Of a stretch of 64,000 nt of DNA, positions 8,734-17,776 are shown piece by piece. The position numbers and the translations under genes are program-made. The stretch is from CAMYKD01 sp041617155 (GTDB lineage: Bacteria; Pseudomonadota; Alphaproteobacteria; Kiloniellales; JAKSDN01): positions 13,590 through 77,589 of the forward strand of contig JBFJPL010000005.1 of the NCBI GenBank assembly GCA_041617155.1, written 5' to 3'. The first letter of the stretch is position 1, and each line of letters begins with the position of its first letter. Under the pieces are notes generated by a model. That model searched no databases. It had not been told where the DNA came from and was given only the letters and a program-made list of their open reading frames with translations.

Positions 8734-9443
8734 TGCGCGTCGTCGTCGAGACTGTCCAGGAGACGGCTGGCGGCCGCCTGCTCGGCCAGACGCTTGGACC
8801 GCCCCTCGCCCTCGGCCGGTGGATAACCGGCGACGGTCACCTCGACGGTGAAAACCGGTTCGTGCGCCGGACCTTCGCGACAGGCTTCCCGGTAGGTCGG
8901 CAGCGGCAGAGCGCGGCCTTGGGCCCATTCCTGCAACGCGGTCTTGGCGTCTTGCGGCGGCGTGAGATCGGCCGCCAGCAAGGGAGTCCAGTGCGGCACC
9001 ACGAAACCCCGCGCGGCGGACAGACCGCCGTCCAGGTAAAGCGCACCGAGCACCGCTTCGCAGGCATCGGCCAAAAGCGCCGGGTTGGTGCTCTCACCGG
9101 CCTCCTGTTCCGCTTTGGCGAGGATCAGGAAGCTGCCAAGGCCGACGGTCTCGGCAACCTGGGCCAGGGTTTCCCGGCGGACCAGAGCGGCAAAACGACG
9201 CGCCAGAGCACCCTCGGTCTCTTTCGGGAATTGCGCCAGCAAGAGGTCGGCGACGACCAGGCCGAGCACCCGGTCGCCAAGAAACTCCAGTCGCTCGTAG
9301 CTCTCCAGCGGCCTGTTTGCCGCGCTCGGGTGGGTCAGGGCCTGGCGCAGCAAGGTCGGAGACTTGAAACGATGGGAGAGACTGGCGGCCAGATCGTCGA
9401 GATGACCACCGGCCGCCTTTGCCGAGTCTCGCGCCGCCGCCAC
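8730..9443 (-). CDS. rnc: Ribonuclease III
   Basis: RNase III (237 residues) cleaves double-stranded RNA for rRNA processing and mRNA turnover. The signature ERLEFLGDRVLGLVVAD and the second acidic cluster DACEAVLGALYLD provide the Mg2+ ligands. A C-terminal dsRNA-binding domain begins near residue 160 (DAKTALQEWAQG) and ends with the SKRLAEQAAA helix. The start is GTG at 9443, one base after the lepB stop, with an AGGGTGG-like stretch just upstream. It overlaps era by 4 bases, so lepB-rnc-era-recO-tag form one transcription unit. Confidence 0.97.
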   Translation of the reverse strand: MAAARDSAKAAGGHLDDLAASLSHRFKSPTLLRQALTHPSAANRPLESYERLEFLGDRVLGLVVADLLLAQFPKETEGALARRFAALVRRETLAQVAETVGLGSFLILAKAEQEAGESTNPALLADACEAVLGALYLDGGLSAARGFVVPHWTPLLAADLTPPQDAKTALQEWAQGRALPLPTYREACREGPAHEPVFTVEVTVAGYPPAEGEGRSKRLAEQAAASRLLDSLDDDAQ

Positions 9444-9444
9444 C

Positions 9445-10197
9445 CTACTCTATGCCGTCGAAAAGGCGGCCCCAGCGGATCGTCGAGGGCCAGCGCCAGA
9501 ACTGCCAGAAGGCGCCCTCGCCATTCTGCGAGAAGAACAGGAATTCCGCACGGCCGACCAGATTCTCCCGCGGCACGAAGCCGACCCGCCCCTGGGCCCG
9601 GCTGTCTTGGCTGCGGTCCCGGTTGTCGCCCATGAAGAAGTACTTACCCTCGGGCACGAGAAATTCGCGTGTGTTGTCGGAGCGCTCCTCGTCGCTGTAT
9701 TCACGGATCAGATGCCGGCGGCCGTTGGGCAGGGTCTCGATATACTCCGTGACCTCGCTCGTACGACCCGCGAAGCCGGTGACCTTGACCGGCCCGAGCC
9801 GCTCGCGCTCGACCGGCTGGCCGTTGATGTGCAGCACGCCGCTCTTGACCTGAATCCGGTCGCCGGGCAGGCCGACGAGCCGTTTGATGTAGTCGGTCTC
9901 GTTGTCCGCCGGAAGCTTGAAGACGATCACGTCGCCCCGCTCCGGCTCACTCGCGAAAATCCGGCCCGGGATCAGCGGCAGTCCGAAGGGCAATGAATAG
10001 CGGCTATAGCCATAGGAAAACTTCGACACGAAGAGGTAGTCGCCGACCAACAGCGTCGGGATCATTGATCCCGACGGGATGTTGAACGGCTCGTAGGCGA
10101 AGGTCCTGACGAACAGCGCGATGATGACCGCATAGACGACCGTGCGCAGCGTCTCGCCCCAACCGCCGGATTTCTCACGTGACATAGAGTCTTCCAT
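9445..10197 (-). CDS. lepB: Signal peptidase I
   Basis: This membrane protease removes signal peptides from exported proteins. After a short cytoplasmic start there is one transmembrane segment (TVVYAVIIALFVRTFAYEPF). The catalytic Ser follows in PSGSMIPTLLVGD (about residue 44) and the catalytic Lys in DYIKRLVGLPGD. The C-terminal box is GDNRDRSQDSR. I chose the ATG at 10197, preceded by AGGA; the ATG at 10185 with GGAAG upstream is equally acceptable and gives 246 residues. The gene lies between acpS and rnc. Confidence 0.95.
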   Translation of the reverse strand: MEDSMSREKSGGWGETLRTVVYAVIIALFVRTFAYEPFNIPSGSMIPTLLVGDYLFVSKFSYGYSRYSLPFGLPLIPGRIFASEPERGDVIVFKLPADNETDYIKRLVGLPGDRIQVKSGVLHINGQPVERERLGPVKVTGFAGRTSEVTEYIETLPNGRRHLIREYSDEERSDNTREFLVPEGKYFFMGDNRDRSQDSRAQGRVGFVPRENLVGRAEFLFFSQNGEGAFWQFWRWPSTIRWGRLFDGIE

Positions 10198-10288
10198 TAT
10201 GATCCTGAGTTCCAATGCTTTGAGCTGCGACAGACAGGGCCGAAACAGCCCTTTTCGGTCCGCCCCGAACGCCTGATCACCGAGCCGG

Positions 10289-10699
10289 TCATTCCCCCCG
10301 CCCAGGCACCGCCGAAATAATAACGATCGCCTGGGCCAGGGGATAGTCATCGGTGATGGTTATGTCAATTTGTGCGGTCATCCCGGCCGGGACAAGCTCG
10401 GCCAAGCGTTCGGCCGCGCCACCGGTCAGCGCCAAGGTCGGCTTGCCGCTGGGCAGGTTGACGACCCCCATATGCTGCCAATGGACGCCACGCCGCGGCA
10501 CCCCGGTTCCCAGCGCCTTGGCGCAGGCCTCCTTGGCGGCGAACCGCTTGGCGTAGCTTGCCGCGCGGGCCGCCCGGCGATCGGACTTCTGCTGCTCCAC
10601 TTCGGTGAAGACCCGCTGTACGAAGCGCTCGCCGAACCGATCGAGAACCCGCTCGACCCGCCGGATATCGATCAGGTCGTTGCCCAGGCCGATGATCAT
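10289..10699 (-). CDS. acpS: Holo-[acyl-carrier-protein] synthase
   Basis: This 136-residue protein transfers 4'-phosphopantetheine from CoA to a Ser of acyl carrier protein. The hallmark Mg2+-binding start MIIGLGNDLIDIRRVE and the second motif RFAAKEACAKALGTG are both present. It lies 91 bases upstream of lepB. In many alphaproteobacteria pdxJ precedes acpS; here a DUF2062 gene takes that place. Confidence 0.96.
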   Translation of the reverse strand: MIIGLGNDLIDIRRVERVLDRFGERFVQRVFTEVEQQKSDRRAARAASYAKRFAAKEACAKALGTGVPRRGVHWQHMGVVNLPSGKPTLALTGGAAERLAELVPAGMTAQIDITITDDYPLAQAIVIISAVPGRGE

Positions 10700-10794
10700 C
10701 TACTCGCGCTCCCCTACGGCCCAGGCGTATCCGGACAAGGGCCCATACCAAAGGTCATTGATCCGGAATTTCGATAACGAGTCTGCAAGACCCA

Positions 10795-11385
10795 TCATAG
10801 ATGCTCCGCAGGCTCGGTGCCATCGGCCTGTACCGCCAATACTTTCTTGCGCCGGCGCATGACTTTTCTGCGGATCCGCCAGCGCCGCGCGCGCTGATAC
10901 TCGGCCACGATCCGGCGCATCGGCAAGAAGAACGAGACCCAGGCAATGATCGCGGTCGGGATGCCGCTGACCGTCATCGGCCAGAGCACCTGCCAGGGAT
11001 GGTCGCGAATGTAGCTGAAGGTCAACTCGTTGGGCAGGTCGCTGACCGTGTCGTGTCCGAGCAGCCAGCGTCCCGAGACGTAGAGCCAATACCAGATGAA
11101 CGGAAAGGTCCAGGGGTTGCCGATCACCGTGCCGATGCCAGAGGCAATCAGATTGCCCCTGATCAGCAAGGCCAGCAGCATGGCCAGCAGAATGTGAAAG
11201 CCGATAAAGGGCGTGAACGAGATCGCGGCGCCGCAGGCAAAGCCGGCGGCAATGCGATAGGGCGTTCCAGGCAGGCGGCCGAGCCGATGCGCGATATACT
11301 TCGCCGAGCGATGGAATCCCCCGGTCGGCCAGACGAACGCCTTGAGCCGGTGGGCGAATGGCAGGGGAATTCGGCGCTTGAACAT
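10795..11385 (-). CDS. DUF2062 family membrane protein
   Basis: This 196-residue protein has a basic N-terminus and a DUF2062 core (RIAAGFACGAAISFTPFIGFH, then GNPWTFPFIWY). It has about three hydrophobic segments and a very basic C-terminus (RRWRIRRKVMRRRKK). The family is widespread in proteobacteria, often next to rsh and acpS as here, and has no established function. It is probably an inner-membrane protein. It lies 80 bases downstream of rsh and in the same direction. Confidence 0.88.
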   Translation of the reverse strand: MFKRRIPLPFAHRLKAFVWPTGGFHRSAKYIAHRLGRLPGTPYRIAAGFACGAAISFTPFIGFHILLAMLLALLIRGNLIASGIGTVIGNPWTFPFIWYWLYVSGRWLLGHDTVSDLPNELTFSYIRDHPWQVLWPMTVSGIPTAIIAWVSFFLPMRRIVAEYQRARRWRIRRKVMRRRKKVLAVQADGTEPAEHL

Positions 11386-11465
11386 TTCCGCTAACGGGTC
11401 TCGAGGCGTCCAGGTAGTCGGTTAGATAACAGTCATGCTCGGTGTCCAAGGCGAAATCGCCGCGA

Positions 11466-13616
11466 TCAAGCGCGGGCCCGCTCGACCGAAGTGATCACTG
11501 GCGTAGCCCTCAGTGCCGCGATGATATTTGTCAGATGCTTCACATCAGTTACCTCGACATCGATCAACATCTCGAAAAAGTCGATCGAGCGGTTGGTGAT
11601 CTTCAGGTTGCTGATGTTGCCCTGGTTCTTGCCGATGATGGTCGATAGCGACCCAAGACTGCCTGGTTCGTTTGCGACCACGACATGAAGCCTGCCAAGC
11701 CTGTGCTGGGCCTCGTCGCCGACGTCCCAGGCCAGATCGACCCAGCGTTCCGGCGTGTCCTGAAACCGCTCAAGCGTCTCGCAATCGATCGTGTGAACCG
11801 TAACACCCTTGCCGGTGGTCACGATGCCGACGATGCGATCGCCCGGCAGGGGGTGGCAACAGTGCGCGAAGTGCACCGCCATGCCCGGAATCAGCCCCTT
11901 GATCGGGACCGCGTCGTCTTTGGCCTTGGTCTTCGCCTTACGCGCTCTGGCCCGCCCGATCGGGATGATGCTATCGAGCTTCTTGCTGTACTTGACGCCC
12001 GGGAAAACGGCCAGCAGCACCTCGCGCGCCGTGCGGTGGCCCCGGCCCACGTCGGCGTAGAGGTCCACCGTGGCCTCGCACTGGAACTTCTTGAGCACAC
12101 CCTCGATGGCCTTCTCGGCGAACTCGTAGCCTTCCTGGCGAAATGCCTTTTGCAGCATCTGCCGGCCGAGCTCGCCGTACTGTTCGCGTTGCTTGGCACG
12201 GATAAAGCGACGAATGCGCGACTTCGCCTTGCCGGTGACCACGAAGGTCTCCCAATCGGGCGACGGCGACTGGGCGCGCGAGGTGATGATATCGACCTGA
12301 TCGCCGTTGCGCAGCGCCATACGCAGCGGCACCATGCGGCCGTTGACCTTGGAGCCGACACAGGTGTCACCCACCTCGGAATGCACCGCATAGGCAAAAT
12401 CGACCGGCGTGGCGCCCCGCGGCAAGGCGATCAGGTCGCCCTTGGGCGTGAAGCAGAAAACTTGATCCTGGAACATCTCCAGCTTGGTGTGCTCGAGAAA
12501 TTCCTCCGGGTTCGATGCGTGCTCGAGGATATCGAGCAGCTCGCGCAGCCAACGGTACTGACGGCCATCGACCTGTTGGGCGCCTTGCTTGTACTTCCAG
12601 TGGGCCGCGACGCCGAACTCGGCCACTTCGTGCATCTCGCGGGTCCGGATCTGTACTTCGATACGCTGGCGCTCCGGCCCAATCAGACCGGTGTGCAGCG
12701 AACGGTAGCCGTTCGGCTTGGGCGTGGAGATGTAGTCCTTGAAGCGGCCGGGAACCACCGGATATCGGCTGTGCAGCAGGCCGAGCGCCTGGTAGCACTG
12801 GGTCACGTCGCGGACCACGACACGGAAAGCCATGAGGTCGGAGAGCTGCTCGAAGGTCACATTTTGACGCTGCATCTTGCGCCAGATCGAGTAGGGCGAC
12901 TTGACCCGGCCGGAGATCCAAGCCTCGATGCCGTCTTCGGCCAAATCGCGCTTGAGCCGGTCGACGATCTTGTCCGGCAGGTCCTCGCCGGCTTGCCGCA
13001 GAAATTCGAGCCGCGCCTGAACCGAATCCCTGGCGTCGACATTGAGCTGTGCGAAGGCCAGATCTTCGAGCTCGTCCTTGAACCGCTGCATGCCGATGCG
13101 TTCGGCGAGCGGCGCATAGATGTCCATGGTTTCTCGCGCCACACGCCGCCGCTTTTCCTCCGACTTGACGCAACCCAGCGTGCGCATGTTGTGCAGGCGG
13201 TCGGCCAGTTTGACCAGGAGCACGCGGATATCCTCCGACATGGCCAGAACCAGCTTGCGGAAGTTCTCGGCGTGCTTGGTCTGCTCGGACTGCAGTTCCA
13301 GCTGGGAGAGCTTGGTCACGCCGTCGACCAGACGAGCGATCTCCTTGCCGAACATGCGCTCGACATCTTCCAAGGTGGTCTCGGTGTCCTCGACCACGTC
13401 GTGCAAGAGGGCGGTGATGATCGAGTTGTCGTCGAGCTTGAGGTCGGTCAGGATGCCGGCGACCTCGATAGGATGGGAAAAGTAGGGGTCGCCCGACTCG
13501 CGCTTCTGCGAGCCGTGGACTTTCATCGCATAGACGTAGGCGCGATTGAGGGCGTCTTCGTCCGTTCCCGGATCGTAGGACCGGACCCGTTCGACAAGCT
13601 CAAACTGCCGAATCAT
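11466..13616 (-). CDS. rsh: Bifunctional (p)ppGpp synthetase/hydrolase (RSH)
   Basis: This 716-residue enzyme makes and degrades the stringent-response alarmone (p)ppGpp. The HD hydrolase domain is intact: HGSQKRESGDPYFSHP and LLHDVVEDTETT supply the metal ligands and the ED pair, then LADRLHNMRTL. The synthetase domain has GRFKDYISTPKPNGYRSLHT and EVQIRT; the basic RFKD motif is typical of bifunctional enzymes. TGS (about residues 390-450) and C-terminal ACT domains follow. It seems to be the single long RSH protein expected for alphaproteobacteria, and lies directly downstream of rpoZ as in E. coli. Confidence 0.97.
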   Translation of the reverse strand: MIRQFELVERVRSYDPGTDEDALNRAYVYAMKVHGSQKRESGDPYFSHPIEVAGILTDLKLDDNSIITALLHDVVEDTETTLEDVERMFGKEIARLVDGVTKLSQLELQSEQTKHAENFRKLVLAMSEDIRVLLVKLADRLHNMRTLGCVKSEEKRRRVARETMDIYAPLAERIGMQRFKDELEDLAFAQLNVDARDSVQARLEFLRQAGEDLPDKIVDRLKRDLAEDGIEAWISGRVKSPYSIWRKMQRQNVTFEQLSDLMAFRVVVRDVTQCYQALGLLHSRYPVVPGRFKDYISTPKPNGYRSLHTGLIGPERQRIEVQIRTREMHEVAEFGVAAHWKYKQGAQQVDGRQYRWLRELLDILEHASNPEEFLEHTKLEMFQDQVFCFTPKGDLIALPRGATPVDFAYAVHSEVGDTCVGSKVNGRMVPLRMALRNGDQVDIITSRAQSPSPDWETFVVTGKAKSRIRRFIRAKQREQYGELGRQMLQKAFRQEGYEFAEKAIEGVLKKFQCEATVDLYADVGRGHRTAREVLLAVFPGVKYSKKLDSIIPIGRARARKAKTKAKDDAVPIKGLIPGMAVHFAHCCHPLPGDRIVGIVTTGKGVTVHTIDCETLERFQDTPERWVDLAWDVGDEAQHRLGRLHVVVANEPGSLGSLSTIIGKNQGNISNLKITNRSIDFFEMLIDVEVTDVKHLTNIIAALRATPVITSVERARA

Positions 13617-13733
13617 GGTGCTTCAACGCGGCGGCTTTCGAAATCCTGCCTTCCGCATTCGAGCATAGGCACCCTCGATCCCGCCGCCAAGCCGCGAAAC
13701 GGCGGGACTGTGGTAGAACTACCGAACTGCCGC

Positions 13734-14180
13734 TCAGACCTCTTCCTCGTCGCCGGCGGAGGCCTTCGCGACGTCCGCTTCGGCCGCCTCTTCGGTTTCC
13801 GCGACGACCGCGCCAGGCTCGATCTTCGCCATCGCCACCTCTTCCGAATCGGGAGATTCGGACGGCGCTTCGCCGCCCTCCACCGCCCCCAGCTCAACAC
13901 CAGGGATGGTCGGCACATCGAACTCCGGTGCATCTTCCTCGGGTTCGTCGACCTCGACGTGCTTCTGCATGCCCTGCACTAGAGATTCTGCGAGTTTTTC
14001 CAAGGCGATAGTCTCGTCGGCGATCTCGCGCAGCGACACCACCGGGTTCTTGTCGTTGTCGCGGTCTATGGTCAGCGGCGCGCCGGAGGCAATGTCGCGC
14101 GCCCGTTGGGCCGCCAACATGACCAGATCGAACCGGTTGGGGATCTTGATGACACAGTCTTCAACGGTAACACGGGCCAT
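13734..14180 (-). CDS. rpoZ: RNA polymerase omega subunit with acidic C-terminal extension
   Basis: Omega helps assemble RNA polymerase by binding beta-prime. The first 75 residues are canonical (MARVTVEDCVIKIPNRFDLV, then LAAQRARDIASGA and NPVVSLREIADE). The total of 148 residues is longer than usual because of an Asp/Glu/Ala-rich tail (EPEEDAPEF, DSEEVAM, GDEEEV). The start is the ATG at 14180; GGAG lies 10 bases upstream. It is transcribed towards rsh, with which it is commonly paired. Confidence 0.94.
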   Translation of the reverse strand: MARVTVEDCVIKIPNRFDLVMLAAQRARDIASGAPLTIDRDNDKNPVVSLREIADETIALEKLAESLVQGMQKHVEVDEPEEDAPEFDVPTIPGVELGAVEGGEAPSESPDSEEVAMAKIEPGAVVAETEEAAEADVAKASAGDEEEV

Positions 14181-14341
14181 GGGGCAAAAGCTCCAGTGTT
14201 TGTGGCATGACAGGGCGTGCCTGAAGGACCATGGAATATATGGATGAGGCCCCGTCAAAGCAAGGTGATTTGGCGGATTCCGATTGGATTTTAAGGGCTT
14301 TGTCGGGGGTCTTGAGAGACCGGTCCCCGGGGCGCTCGCTG

Positions 14342-14836
14342 CTAGTTGATCGGCCGGGCAGTCTGGCCCGACGGCAACCGTGACGCGAGCTCGGCGGCGC
14401 TCAGGCCGCTCAACGGATGACGCCAATCCGGTGCCAATTCGGCAAGCGGCAGTACGACGAAGGCCCGTTCGCCGAGACGAGGATGGGGCAGCACGGGTAT
14501 CTCGTTCGGAGCGCTGACCTGACGGCCATAGGCCAGCAGATCCAAGTCGAGCACACGGGCCTCGTTCACCGACCGCCGCACCCGGCCGAAATCAGCCTCG
14601 ATCCGATGGAGGCACGCCAGCAGCGCCGCCGCATCAAGTCCGGTCGCCAGTTCGGCTACCCCGTTGACGAACCAAGGCTGGTCGGACCGCGGTACGGGCG
14701 CGCTCTCGTACCAGCGGGAGCGCCGCAGAACTTGCACGCCCGCCTTGCCCAGTGCCACCAGGGCGGCCTCGCAGGTGAGCCGTGGCGGGCCGTGTTCAGG
14801 ATGCGCCAGATTGGCGCCGAGGCCGATTAGGATCAC
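14342..14836 (-). CDS. folK: 2-amino-4-hydroxy-6-hydroxymethyldihydropteridine pyrophosphokinase
   Basis: FolK (164 residues) transfers pyrophosphate from ATP to the pterin in folate biosynthesis. The family start MILIGLGANL, the substrate site residues in RRSRWYESAPVP and QPWFVNGV, and the signature region ARVLDLDLLAYG followed by LPHPRLGERAFVVLPL are all present. It lies upstream of rpoZ on the same strand, 161 bases apart, and is divergent from the NYN gene. Confidence 0.95.
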   Translation of the reverse strand: MILIGLGANLAHPEHGPPRLTCEAALVALGKAGVQVLRRSRWYESAPVPRSDQPWFVNGVAELATGLDAAALLACLHRIEADFGRVRRSVNEARVLDLDLLAYGRQVSAPNEIPVLPHPRLGERAFVVLPLAELAPDWRHPLSGLSAAELASRLPSGQTARPIN

Positions 14837-14896
14837 GAGATGTTTGCTCCTAACACTCTAGGATCGCATAGATTCTTGCGCTATCTTTGTTCAGTC

Positions 14897-14929
14897 ACAA
14901 GTTTGTTTGGCGGTTTCGCAAACTCTTGT
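14897..14929 (+). promoter_or_regulatory. Imperfect inverted repeat in the folK/NYN divergent promoter region
   Basis: ACAAGTTTG is followed 13 bases later by CAAACTCTTGT, which would pair with a 2-base bulge. It lies between the divergent folK and NYN genes and could be an operator or an RNA hairpin. No function is established. Confidence 0.3.
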
Positions 14930-15064
14930 CAGAGCGCCGTAAAGACCTAAATTGCATAGTAACCGCAATTGAACGGCATGGACGGTCGGACTTATCTGGG
15001 TGTTTGGTGGTTACCCCGTCCTCGAGGCCGCAGAGAATATTTTGAAATTGTTGCAGAAAGGGCG

Positions 15065-15694
15065 ATGATGAATTTCCACCCTCAAGAACGTGTCGGTATT
15101 TTTATCGACGGCGCCAACCTTTACGCTACCGCACGAGCGCTGAACTTTGATATCGACTACAAGCGGCTGCTCGATTTTTTCGAAGGCAAGGGGCGTCTGG
15201 TGCGAGCCTTCTACTATACCGCTCTGGTTGAAGATCAGGAATATTCTCCGATACGACCCCTGATAGACTGGCTCGACTACAATGGCTACACGATGGTGAC
15301 CAAGCCGACCAAGGAGTTCACCGACGCCTCGGGCCGGCGTAAAATCAAGGGCAACATGGACATCGAACTGGCAATCGATGTCATGGAGATGTCCGGTCAC
15401 CTGGACCACATCGTGTTGTTTTCCGGCGACGGCGACTTCCGTCGCTTGGTCGAAGCGGTGCAGCGTCGCGGCCTGCGGGTCACGGTCATCTCTACGGTGC
15501 GCTCCCAGCCTTCGATGGTGGCGGACGAGCTGCGCCGGCAAGCGGACTGTTTCATCGACCTGATCGAGCTGCAGCAGCATATCGAGCGCGCGCTGCCGGC
15601 CGACCATCCCCGGTCGCGTGACCGGGAGGCCGACCAGGACGAATTCGACGACTACGAAGACGACGAAGAGTACTACGAGTCCGAGCCGGCCTAG
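15065..15694 (+). CDS. NYN domain (LabA/DUF88-like) protein
   Basis: This protein of about 209 residues has a PIN-like NYN nuclease core: VGIFIDGANLYATAR (first acidic site), KGNMDIELAIDVMEM (Asp cluster) and IVLFSGDGDFRRLVEAV (SGDGDF motif). The C-terminal tail is highly acidic (DEFDDYEDDEEYYESE). NYN proteins are predicted or shown RNA nucleases; LabA is a named cyanobacterial relative. The frame is open from 14969, but I placed the start at the paired ATGs at 15065/15068 because AAAGG lies just upstream and homology begins here. Confidence 0.88.
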   Translation: MMNFHPQERVGIFIDGANLYATARALNFDIDYKRLLDFFEGKGRLVRAFYYTALVEDQEYSPIRPLIDWLDYNGYTMVTKPTKEFTDASGRRKIKGNMDIELAIDVMEMSGHLDHIVLFSGDGDFRRLVEAVQRRGLRVTVISTVRSQPSMVADELRRQADCFIDLIELQQHIERALPADHPRSRDREADQDEFDDYEDDEEYYESEPA

Positions 15695-15746
15695 GTGCCT
15701 GTCCGAGTATTGGCCATGGATTTCTAGCGGCATCCGATTCACCGAC

Positions 15747-16415
15747 ATGGGGGATTGCGCCCAGGCGACACCAGAGCCGGACTGCCGGCTATGCCCACGT
15801 CTGGCTGCGTTCCGCGCGGCCAACCGGGACGCCCTACCCGGCTATTTCAACGCGCCCGTGCCCTCGTTCGGCGACCCTTTGGCACGTCTTTTGATCGTCG
15901 GCCTTGCGCCGGGCCTGAGGGGCGCGAATCGCACCGGCCGGCCGTTCACCGGCGACTACGCCGGCGACCTGCTCTACGCCACGCTTCAGACCTTCGGCTT
16001 CGCACGGGGTCGCTACGACCGGCGGCCGGACGACGGCTTCGAACTGGTCGGCTGCCGCGTCACCAACGCCGTGCGTTGCGTGCCACCGGAAAACAAGCCG
16101 CTGACCGAGGAAATCGCGATCTGCCGGCGCTTCCTGGAAGCGGAACTGGCGGCGCTTGGCAAGCTGGAAGTGGTTCTGGCGCTGGGCGGGATCGCCCATG
16201 GCGCCGTGCTCGGCGCCCAAGGCCTGCGCAAGAGCCACTACCGCTTCGCCCACGGCGCCTTGCACGAGCTGCCCGGCGGCTTGCTGCTGGCCGACAGCTA
16301 TCACTGTTCGCGTTACAACACCAATACCGGCCGCCTCACCGAGGCGATGTTCCACGAGGTTTTCGCCGTACTCAAGGGCTGGATGAGCCAGGAGCCCGTG
16401 CGCCGCACTCGGTAA
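15747..16415 (+). CDS. Uracil-DNA glycosylase, family 5 (UDGb type)
   Basis: This 222-residue protein removes deaminated bases from DNA. The iron-sulfur cluster cysteines are visible in DCRLCPRL and in GCRVTNAVRCVPPENKP. The motif GLAPGLRGANRTGRPFTGD matches family 5, which lacks the usual catalytic Asp/Asn in motif 1; a late DSYHCSRYNTNTGRLT motif also fits. The ATG at 15747 begins the homologous region; no strong ribosome binding site is seen, and the frame is open further upstream through the end of the NYN gene. It is convergent with smpB, leaving only 5 bases between stops. Confidence 0.9.
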   Translation: MGDCAQATPEPDCRLCPRLAAFRAANRDALPGYFNAPVPSFGDPLARLLIVGLAPGLRGANRTGRPFTGDYAGDLLYATLQTFGFARGRYDRRPDDGFELVGCRVTNAVRCVPPENKPLTEEIAICRRFLEAELAALGKLEVVLALGGIAHGAVLGAQGLRKSHYRFAHGALHELPGGLLLADSYHCSRYNTNTGRLTEAMFHEVFAVLKGWMSQEPVRRTR

Positions 16416-16420
16416 GGTTC

Positions 16421-16885
16421 CTAACCTTTTTCGCGCATCAACCGGGCCTTCTGGCGTTGCCAGTCGCGCTGCTTCTCGGTCTCGCGCTTGTCGATCTTCT
16501 GCTTGCCGCGAGCCAGGCCCAATTCCAGCTTGGCAATCCCACGCGCGTTGAAATAGAGCCTGAGCGGGACCAGGGTATAGCCCTGGCGGCGAACCAGGCC
16601 GATCAAACGGTCGACCTCGCGGCGATGCAGCAGCAGCTTGCGCGGGCGCTTGGGCTCGTGATTGAACCGGCTGGCCGCCTCATAGACCGGAATCTGGGCG
16701 TTCAGCAGGTAGAGCTCGCCGTTCTGGTCGGTGGCATAGGCCTCGGCGATCGAGGCGCGCCCGCGGCGCAGCGACTTGACCTCGGTGCCCATCAGCATCA
16801 GGCCCGCTTCGAGGCTTTCCTCGATAAAGTAGTTGTGGCGCGCCTTACGGTTCTGGGCGACGAGCTGCTCTGCGGCCACTGCCAC
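16421..16885 (-). CDS. smpB: SsrA-binding protein SmpB
   Basis: SmpB (154 residues) delivers tmRNA to stalled ribosomes for trans-translation. Recognisable segments are NRKARHNYFIEE, GLMLMGTEVKSLR, EAYATDQNGELYLLNAQI, RPRKLLLHRREV and the C-terminal helix KQKIDKRETEKQRDW. The start is GTG at 16885, 3 bases downstream of the dapA stop, suggesting coupled translation with dapA. tmRNA itself was not seen in this window. Confidence 0.96.
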   Translation of the reverse strand: MAVAAEQLVAQNRKARHNYFIEESLEAGLMLMGTEVKSLRRGRASIAEAYATDQNGELYLLNAQIPVYEAASRFNHEPKRPRKLLLHRREVDRLIGLVRRQGYTLVPLRLYFNARGIAKLELGLARGKQKIDKRETEKQRDWQRQKARLMREKG

Positions 16886-16888
16886 TGA

Positions 16889-17776
16889 TTAGTTGATCAG
16901 ACCGGCATGCGCCATGGCCTCGCGTACCCGGATCTCGGTCTGTTCCGTAACCGGGACGAGCGGCTGACGCACATTGTTGGCGCATTTGCCCAAAAGGCTC
17001 GCGCCGAATTTGACAGGGGCGGGGCTGGATTCGATGAAGAGTGCCTCATGCAATGGCATCAAGCGATCATTTATCGCCTGCACCGTGTCGAACTCGCCGT
17101 TCTGCCAAGCCTCGTGCAATTCGGCGCACAGCTTCGGCGCCACGTTGGAGGTGACCGAGATGCAGCCGTGGCCGCCTTGGGCCAGGAAAGGCACCACGGT
17201 CGCGTCCTCGCCAGAAAGTTGGCTAAAGTCCGTGCCGATAGCGCGGCGGGTCTTGGCCGGCCGCGTCAAGTCGGCAGTCGCATCCTTGACGCCGACGATG
17301 TTGGGCAGCTTCGCCAGGCGGGCCATGGTCTCGACGCTCATGTCGACCACGCAGCGGCCCGGGATATTGTAGATGACGATCGGCATGTCGACCGCGTCGT
17401 GGATCGACCTGTAGTGCCGATAGAGCCCTTCCTGGGTCGGCTTGTTGTAGTAAGGCGTCACGATCAGCGCGGCGTCGGCCCCCGCCTGCTTGGCGTGCCT
17501 GGTGAGCTCGATCGCCTCGTCGGTCGAGTTGGAACCGGTGCCGGCGATCACCGGCACACGTCCCTTGGCGACTTCGACGCAAAGCGCCGTGACCCGCATA
17601 TCTTCCTCATGGGACAGGGTCGGCGACTCACCCGTGGTGCCGCAGGGCACCAAGCCGTGGCTGCCCTGGTCGATCTGCCACTCGACGAAATCTTGAAAGG
17701 CTTTTTCGTCCACCGATCCGTTGGCGAAGGGCGTGAGGAGCGCGGTAAATGAACCCTTGAACTTCGGCCCGGACAT
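16889..17776 (-). CDS. dapA: 4-hydroxy-tetrahydrodipicolinate synthase
   Basis: DapA (295 residues) condenses pyruvate with aspartate semialdehyde, the first committed step to lysine and diaminopimelate. The start FKGSFTALLTPF, the pyruvate-binding GTTGESPTL motif, the catalytic Tyr in IVIYNIPGRC and the Schiff-base Lys in VGVKDATADL are all present. The start ATG is at 17776. It lies upstream of smpB and is divergent from the lytic transglycosylase. Confidence 0.97.
   Translation of the reverse strand: MSGPKFKGSFTALLTPFANGSVDEKAFQDFVEWQIDQGSHGLVPCGTTGESPTLSHEEDMRVTALCVEVAKGRVPVIAGTGSNSTDEAIELTRHAKQAGADAALIVTPYYNKPTQEGLYRHYRSIHDAVDMPIVIYNIPGRCVVDMSVETMARLAKLPNIVGVKDATADLTRPAKTRRAIGTDFSQLSGEDATVVPFLAQGGHGCISVTSNVAPKLCAELHEAWQNGEFDTVQAINDRLMPLHEALFIESSPAPVKFGASLLGKCANNVRQPLVPVTEQTEIRVREAMAHAGLIN

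Noticed and set aside
11685..13982. 765-codon plus-strand frame opposite rsh
   Set aside because: Antisense shadow; rsh on the minus strand has all catalytic motifs.
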